In this document: positions 60,327-64,000 of the stretch, piece after piece
How positions within the stretch are numbered: position 1 is the stretch's first letter
Layout: each line of letters starts with the position of its first letter
Origin: Ktedonosporobacter rubrisoli
GTDB lineage: Bacteria > Chloroflexota > Ktedonobacteria > Ktedonobacterales > Ktedonobacteraceae
Direction of reading: 5' to 3'
Assembly: GCF_004208415.1 (NCBI RefSeq)
Contig: NZ_CP035758.1
Location: forward strand, 2,542,001 to 2,606,000
Length of the DNA stretch: 64,000 bases
Notes under the pieces: model-generated
Databases searched by the model: none
What the model was told of the DNA's origin: nothing
What the model saw: the letters and a program-made list of their open reading frames with translations, nothing else
Position numbers and translations under genes: made by a program

Positions 60327-60368
60327 CGTAGAAATCTCCTCTTAAAAATCTTACAAAGTACATTGAAC

Positions 60369-60383
60369 TATACACTGTATAAT
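60369..60383. promoter_or_regulatory. Operator palindrome and -10 between TetX-like and TetR genes
   Basis: TATACACTGTATA (60369-60381) has perfect 6-base arms around C; it overlaps TATAAT (60378-60383), a good -10 for the rightward TetR gene. The 73-base intergenic region is A+T-rich, and one bound repressor could block both promoters. Confidence 0.6.
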
Positions 60384-60399
60384 AATTATACTATTATGT

Positions 60400-61173
60400 A
60401 TGAGAAAAAAAGTCAACCGCGATTCGGCAGATGTGCCCACCACTGAGCGGACGCAGAGCCTGATCTGGGAACGGCCGGAGCGCCCCAGACGCGAGCGCCC
60501 GGCGCTCAATCGAGAGCAGATTGTTCGTGTGGCCCTGGCTCTGGCAGATGAAGAGGGCATTGAGGCCATTTCTATTCGACGGATCGCCGCCCAACTTGAA
60601 GTAAGTGCGATGGCTCTTTACTGGTACATCGAGCGCAAAGAAGATCTGCTGGAACTGATGATCGATGCTGTCTATGGTGAAGTGCCGCTGCCGCAGCCGA
60701 TTTCAGCAGATTGGCGTTACTATTTGCAGGAGGTTATTATCCAGACGCGTGCAATGATGCTTCGTCACTCCTGGCTCGCTTCTACCATTGGTCATCGTGC
60801 GGTTCTGGGACCCAATTCACTCAAGCGGACCGATTATCTGCTGGGAATATTCAATCAGCTTGGCTTTGATACGGCGACCAGCATGAGCATTCTAACGATG
60901 CTCAATGCCTACGTTGCCGGCTTTGTGCTTGAGGAAATAGGGGAAGCTGAGGTGCAACGTCGGACAGGGCTTAGCGAACATGAATGGCAACAACAAGCTG
61001 GCCCCTACATACGGGAGCATGTTATTGCTAGTGGGCGCTATCCAAATCTGGCGCGGGCGATTGTTGAAGGCGAAGAGCGTCCTGCCGAGGAAATGTTCAG
61101 CTTTGGCTTGAAGCGTTTGCTCGAAGGAATTGCGGCTGACGCTGCGCCCTTTAATCCCGAACTGCATAGATAA
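60400..61173 (+). CDS. TetR family regulator (TetR C-terminal type)
   Basis: The 257-residue protein has a long basic N-terminus (MRKKVNRDSADVPTTERTQSL, about 40 residues) and then the HTH LNREQIVRVALALADEEGIEAISIRRIAAQLEVSAMALYWYIERKEDLLELM (about residues 47-98). The remaining 150 residues match the TetR_C-type ligand domain seen in TetR proteins that bind tetracyclines and similar large aromatics. Divergence from the TetX-like monooxygenase strongly suggests it regulates that gene and itself through the palindrome between them. The ATG at 60400 is preceded by an in-frame-unrelated ATG at 60396; the ribosome site is poor. Confidence 0.9.
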   Translation: MRKKVNRDSADVPTTERTQSLIWERPERPRRERPALNREQIVRVALALADEEGIEAISIRRIAAQLEVSAMALYWYIERKEDLLELMIDAVYGEVPLPQPISADWRYYLQEVIIQTRAMMLRHSWLASTIGHRAVLGPNSLKRTDYLLGIFNQLGFDTATSMSILTMLNAYVAGFVLEEIGEAEVQRRTGLSEHEWQQQAGPYIREHVIASGRYPNLARAIVEGEERPAEEMFSFGLKRLLEGIAADAAPFNPELHR

Positions 61174-61401
61174 GGGTCCGTTCGGGCTCATCTTTGAAGC
61201 TCTGGTTTTATCTGCCACCCGGCTTTGAGCAGTCGGGAAATTTGTTTTCATATTAGCCATATCGATACATTTATTACTTTTCCATCAATAATTTCTATAA
61301 CGAAGAGAGGCTCATACCTGCCTGTTTTGGGCTTGAAAAGTTTTAAGTTGGAGAGCAGGAGCGAACGGACTAATATTCATTTTGCGTGCTTCTGGTACAA
61401 T

Positions 61402-61489
61402 GGAGATCATGAGGTGGCTGGCCTGTGAGCCGCTTCAGTTGAAAAGGAGATCATGAAGTGGCTGACCAGGGAGCCATTTCAGTTAGAAT
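61402..61489 (+). repeat. Two tandem copies of a 44-base unit
   Basis: The unit at 61402-61445 (beginning GGAGATCATGAGGTGGCTGG) recurs at 61446-61489 with about eight substitutions. Each copy contains an ATG opening a 12-15 codon frame (MRWLACEPLQLKRRS and MKWLTREPFQLE). It lies just before the flavoprotein gene. The preceding 228 bases (61174-61401) show nothing recognisable. Confidence 0.75.
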
Positions 61490-61521
61490 GACTGTAAAGT
61501 TTCAGGATAGAATAGAGGCTC

Positions 61522-63093
61522 ATGAAAATATCAGAAGGAATAGGTCGCCGTAAGTTTCTTTCTCTTTGCGCTGCAACCGTGCTGGCAGAGCCGCTAGCTG
61601 CCTGTATGCCCGGAACATCGAGCGCGCTTCCTGCGACCAACTCTACCAACAAAACAATTCCTGTACCGACCAACTGGTCGGAGCTGGCCAAAAGCCTGCA
61701 AGGAGAACTGATTTTACCTGATAATCCTCGTTATACTACCGCACATCAGCTTTTCGACCCACGTTTTGATAATATCAAGCCAGCCGCTATTGCCTATTGT
61801 GCCTCGCCAGAGGATGTACAGACCAGCCTGGCCTTTGCCAGGCATGTTAAGATTCCGCTCGTGCCTCGTTCCGGCGGTCACTCATATGCTGGCTATTCGA
61901 CAAGTACCGGCCTGGTGCTTGACGTTAAGCGCATGAACGAGATAAAAGTAGACACAGCAGCCAGAACCGCTACCATCGGAGCAGGTGCGCGCTTGATCGA
62001 CGTGTATGCAACCCTCGCTCGTTCTGGCCTGGCCCTTCCTTCCGGCTCATGCCCAACGGTGGGGATTGCCGGCCTGGCTCAAGGAGGTGGCATCGGCTTC
62101 CTCGGCCGCAAGTTTGGCCTGACCTGCGATAATATGCTTGCTGCACAGATTGTCCTGGCCGATGGTCGCTTGCTGACCTGTGATGCCAAACACTATCCCG
62201 ATCTCTTCTGGGCTTTGCGTGGAGGTGGCGGCGGTAACTTTGGAGTCGTCACTTCGTTCACCTTCCAGGTGCATCAAGTTCCTTCAACATTATCGCTCTT
62301 CACTCTTGGCTGGCCCTGGAAACTTGCCCCAACGGTAGTTGATGCCTGGCAGTCCTGGGCTCCGCAGGCGCCGGACGAGCTCGTTTCGAACTGTCAGCTT
62401 GCTACAACTGGCGAGAGCAACGAAGATCCACATGTACGGCTCATAGGCCTCTACATTGGCGATAAGGCGTCTCTCAACACCTTACTTGAGCAAGTTACCA
62501 CGCGGATTGGCTCAGCGCCTACGGTGAACAAAGTATGGAGCGCTGGCCTGCTCGATGCCATGCTCTATGAGGCCGATTGTAAGAGCCTTGACGAATGCTA
62601 TCTCCCTGACCAGCATCCAGGGGGCAAAGTCGAACGTTTGGCTTACAGCGCTAAGTCCGATTTCTTTAACAACCGCCTGTCCAGCGCTGGTATTGAGGCC
62701 ATGCTTAAGACCATTGAGCAGAGCCAGCAAGCGCCCACAATTGGAGGCGGTATTGCGCTTGATGCCTATGGAGGAGCCCTTAATCGTGTACCTGCGGATG
62801 CTACTGCCTTTGTGCATCGCAAAGCGCTCTTCTGCATCCAATACACGGCAAATTGGAATACAGGTGATCCCGCTTCAGTGGTTGAGGCGAATCTCTCCTG
62901 GCTGGCCAATTCCTGGCAACAAATGCGCCCCTATGCTAGCGGCGAAGCCTATCAGAATTACATTGACCCCAAGCTTCCAGATTGGCAGCATGCCTACTAC
63001 GGTTCCAATCTCCCGCGCCTCCAACATATCAAAGCTCTCTACGACCCTACTAACTTCTTCCACTTCGCCCAAAGCATCCCGCCTGCTCCTTAA
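61522..63093 (+). CDS. FAD-linked oxidase of the berberine bridge enzyme type, exported lipoprotein
   Basis: The 523-residue protein has a Tat-like signal (Arg9-Arg10 in GIGRRKFLSLCAATV) and a lipobox LAAC with Cys28, so it is probably a membrane-anchored extracytoplasmic lipoprotein. The FAD_binding_4 domain covers about residues 85-260. The covalent flavin ligands of this family are visible: His120 in VPRSGGHSYAG and Cys177 in PSGSCPTVGIAG, pointing to bicovalent FAD. The C-terminal BBE motif is NYIDPKLPDWQHAYYGSNLPRL. Members oxidise carbohydrates or alkaloid-like compounds with O2; the substrate is unknown. A short tandem repeat lies just upstream. Confidence 0.93.
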   Translation: MKISEGIGRRKFLSLCAATVLAEPLAACMPGTSSALPATNSTNKTIPVPTNWSELAKSLQGELILPDNPRYTTAHQLFDPRFDNIKPAAIAYCASPEDVQTSLAFARHVKIPLVPRSGGHSYAGYSTSTGLVLDVKRMNEIKVDTAARTATIGAGARLIDVYATLARSGLALPSGSCPTVGIAGLAQGGGIGFLGRKFGLTCDNMLAAQIVLADGRLLTCDAKHYPDLFWALRGGGGGNFGVVTSFTFQVHQVPSTLSLFTLGWPWKLAPTVVDAWQSWAPQAPDELVSNCQLATTGESNEDPHVRLIGLYIGDKASLNTLLEQVTTRIGSAPTVNKVWSAGLLDAMLYEADCKSLDECYLPDQHPGGKVERLAYSAKSDFFNNRLSSAGIEAMLKTIEQSQQAPTIGGGIALDAYGGALNRVPADATAFVHRKALFCIQYTANWNTGDPASVVEANLSWLANSWQQMRPYASGEAYQNYIDPKLPDWQHAYYGSNLPRLQHIKALYDPTNFFHFAQSIPPAP

Positions 63094-63119
63094 GCTAATT
63101 GCCTGATCAAAGAGTAGGG

Positions 63120-63216
63120 GAGAAGACACGATCATTAAGTTGAGGTCGTGCCTTCTCGTGGTGTTGGCCCGAAGCGTTTCTTGCACAATGCAAGCCCACA
63201 AGCTGCACAAGAAACG
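63120..63216. terminator. Two hairpins between convergent genes
   Basis: First stem 63120-63131 with 63146-63157 (11 of 12 paired); second stem CGTTTCTTG/CAAGAAACG (63175-63183 with 63208-63216), with an inner TTGC/GCAA. They lie between the flavoprotein stop (63093) and the MFS stop (63257), again without a strong U-tract. Confidence 0.6.
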
Positions 63217-63256
63217 AGGCAGTACTTATGTTTTTAGCTAATCTGTCCTGTATTCC

Positions 63257-64000
63257 TTACTGCGCGGCGGGAGCCGTACGCTGATGGGTTTCACGCATTA
63301 AGGCTACGGAGAGCAAGCTAATCAGCGCCATCCCTATGAGATAGAGCGAGATCGGCCATGATGTATGAGCCAGCGAGAAGAGCGCAGTAGCGATAAATGG
63401 CGTCAGGCCTCCGCCCAGGACAGAGCCCAGTTGATAGCCCAGCGAGATGCCGCTGTAGCGTACGCGTGTTCCAAATAGCTCGCTAAAGAGCGCCGCCTGG
63501 GGCCGTGCATTAGGGCCAGGCCGATCTGTGAGAGACATATCGCCAGGATAACCAGGAGCGGCGAGCGCGTTTCAAAGAGCCAGAAGAAGGGAAAGACGGT
63601 TGCCGCCGTGCAAATGATGCCGGCCATATAAACGGGTTTGCGTCCCCATAGATCGGAGAGCGCGGCCGCGGCAGGAATCGCAAAGAAGAAGAAGGCCGAA
63701 GCGATCAGCGTAGCGTTAAGAATGGTCAGCCTTGGCATTCCTAGCTGCGTAGTGCCGTAGGAGAGCACAAAGGTGGAGAAAAGGTAAAAGCCCGTAACAT
63801 CAGCTAAAAATGCACCGGCCGCCAGGGCAACGTATTTGCCGCTCGTCCGAAATACTTCGATGACCGGCATGTGGGCCTCGGCGTGCCTCTCCTTGACCTG
63901 CATAAAGTCAGGGGTTTCCTGAACTTTCAGGCGAATGACGATGCCTATGATGATCAATAGGAAGCTCAGCAGAAATGGGATACGCCAACCGAAAAGCTCA
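63257..64000 (-). pseudogene. MHS-family MFS transporter, C-terminal part, frameshifted, cut by window edge
   Basis: The frame enters from the right edge with GWRIPFLLSFLLIIIGIVIRLKVQETPDF, a signature of metabolite:H+ symporters (MhpT/ProP-like, shikimate or dicarboxylate transporters). It reads on through FAIPAAAALSDLWGRKPVYMAG (loop motif) and ICLSQIGLALMHGP, then loses frame. One added C in the CCCC run (GGGG on the plus strand, 63499-63502) restores HGPQAALFSELFGTRVRYSG, and the other frame then reaches the stop at 63257. The protein as given lacks its last three helices. The N-terminal part lies outside the window. Confidence 0.87.

Noticed and set aside
1..64000. CRISPR arrays, insertion sequences, phage or restriction-modification genes
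   Set aside because: No spaced direct repeats, transposase, integrase, nuclease or methylase of those types was recognised on either strand; the pattern of modules is ordinary chromosomal.

Overview
The window is a bacterial chromosome segment of roughly balanced base composition, dense with short, mostly single-gene or two-gene transcription units on both strands. It contains several F420/FMN-type enzymes (two luciferase-like and four PPOX-fold split-barrel proteins), an ECF sigma factor with a zinc-ribbon tail, a MalT/LuxR-type ATPase regulator, two MmyB-type regulators, many TetR/MerR/XRE regulators, and a riboswitch-controlled thiG-thiE-thiS unit. That mix suggests a soil-type Chloroflexota, most likely of the class Ktedonobacteria. 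This is inference from gene content; no rRNA or tRNA is present to confirm it.

Layout. 1-2 kb: TetR-controlled operon with a SnoaL-like protein and a Tautomerase_2 protein, with operators visible. 2-9.1 kb: acetyltransferases, a methyltransferase, a TRIC-type channel with an MmyB-type regulator, a broken DHA2 drug exporter and a second MmyB-type regulator. 9.3-15.1 kb: a tandem ABM-domain protein, serine hydrolases (one intact, one remnant), a PPOX protein and an ABC1/UbiB kinase. 15.7-24.2 kb: VOC proteins, a frameshifted ATP-grasp gene, a MerR-SDR operon, an F420 luciferase-like enzyme and an MFS exporter. 24.6-33.2 kb: LysR/MFS divergon, PanE/TetR divergon, luciferase-like enzyme, methyltransferase, dienelactone hydrolase and DMT transporter. 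33.3-39.5 kb: a hydrolase with a nonsense codon, amidase, XRE-cupin/GNAT pair, thioredoxin-reductase-like enzyme and DinB. 39.7-43.3 kb: TPP riboswitch, thiamine genes and ECF sigma factor. 43.4-50.7 kb: esterase, three PPOX proteins, a fused cyclase, DHA2 exporter, ABM protein and TetR. 51-64 kb: frameshifted MalT/LuxR regulator, membrane protein, WYL regulator/epoxide hydrolase/AlkZ-like divergon, TetX-like monooxygenase/TetR divergon, secreted berberine-bridge-type flavoprotein, and a frameshifted MHS transporter running off the right edge.

The genes form regulator-plus-effector modules (detoxification, export, redox, xenobiotic modification) rather than one long pathway; the only clear biosynthetic pathway is thiamine. 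I saw no phage, insertion sequence, CRISPR array or recognisable defence island.

Three themes run through the window. Nine lesions (frameshifts, nonsense codons, fragments) affect eight loci, and every frameshift can be repaired by one added base. Many gene 3' ends carry long perfect hairpins without a U-tract. Several promoters can be read in detail, with operators sitting on the -10/-35 elements, and two of them predict leaderless mRNAs. I found no single convincing new multi-gene system; the best leads are listed in the findings.
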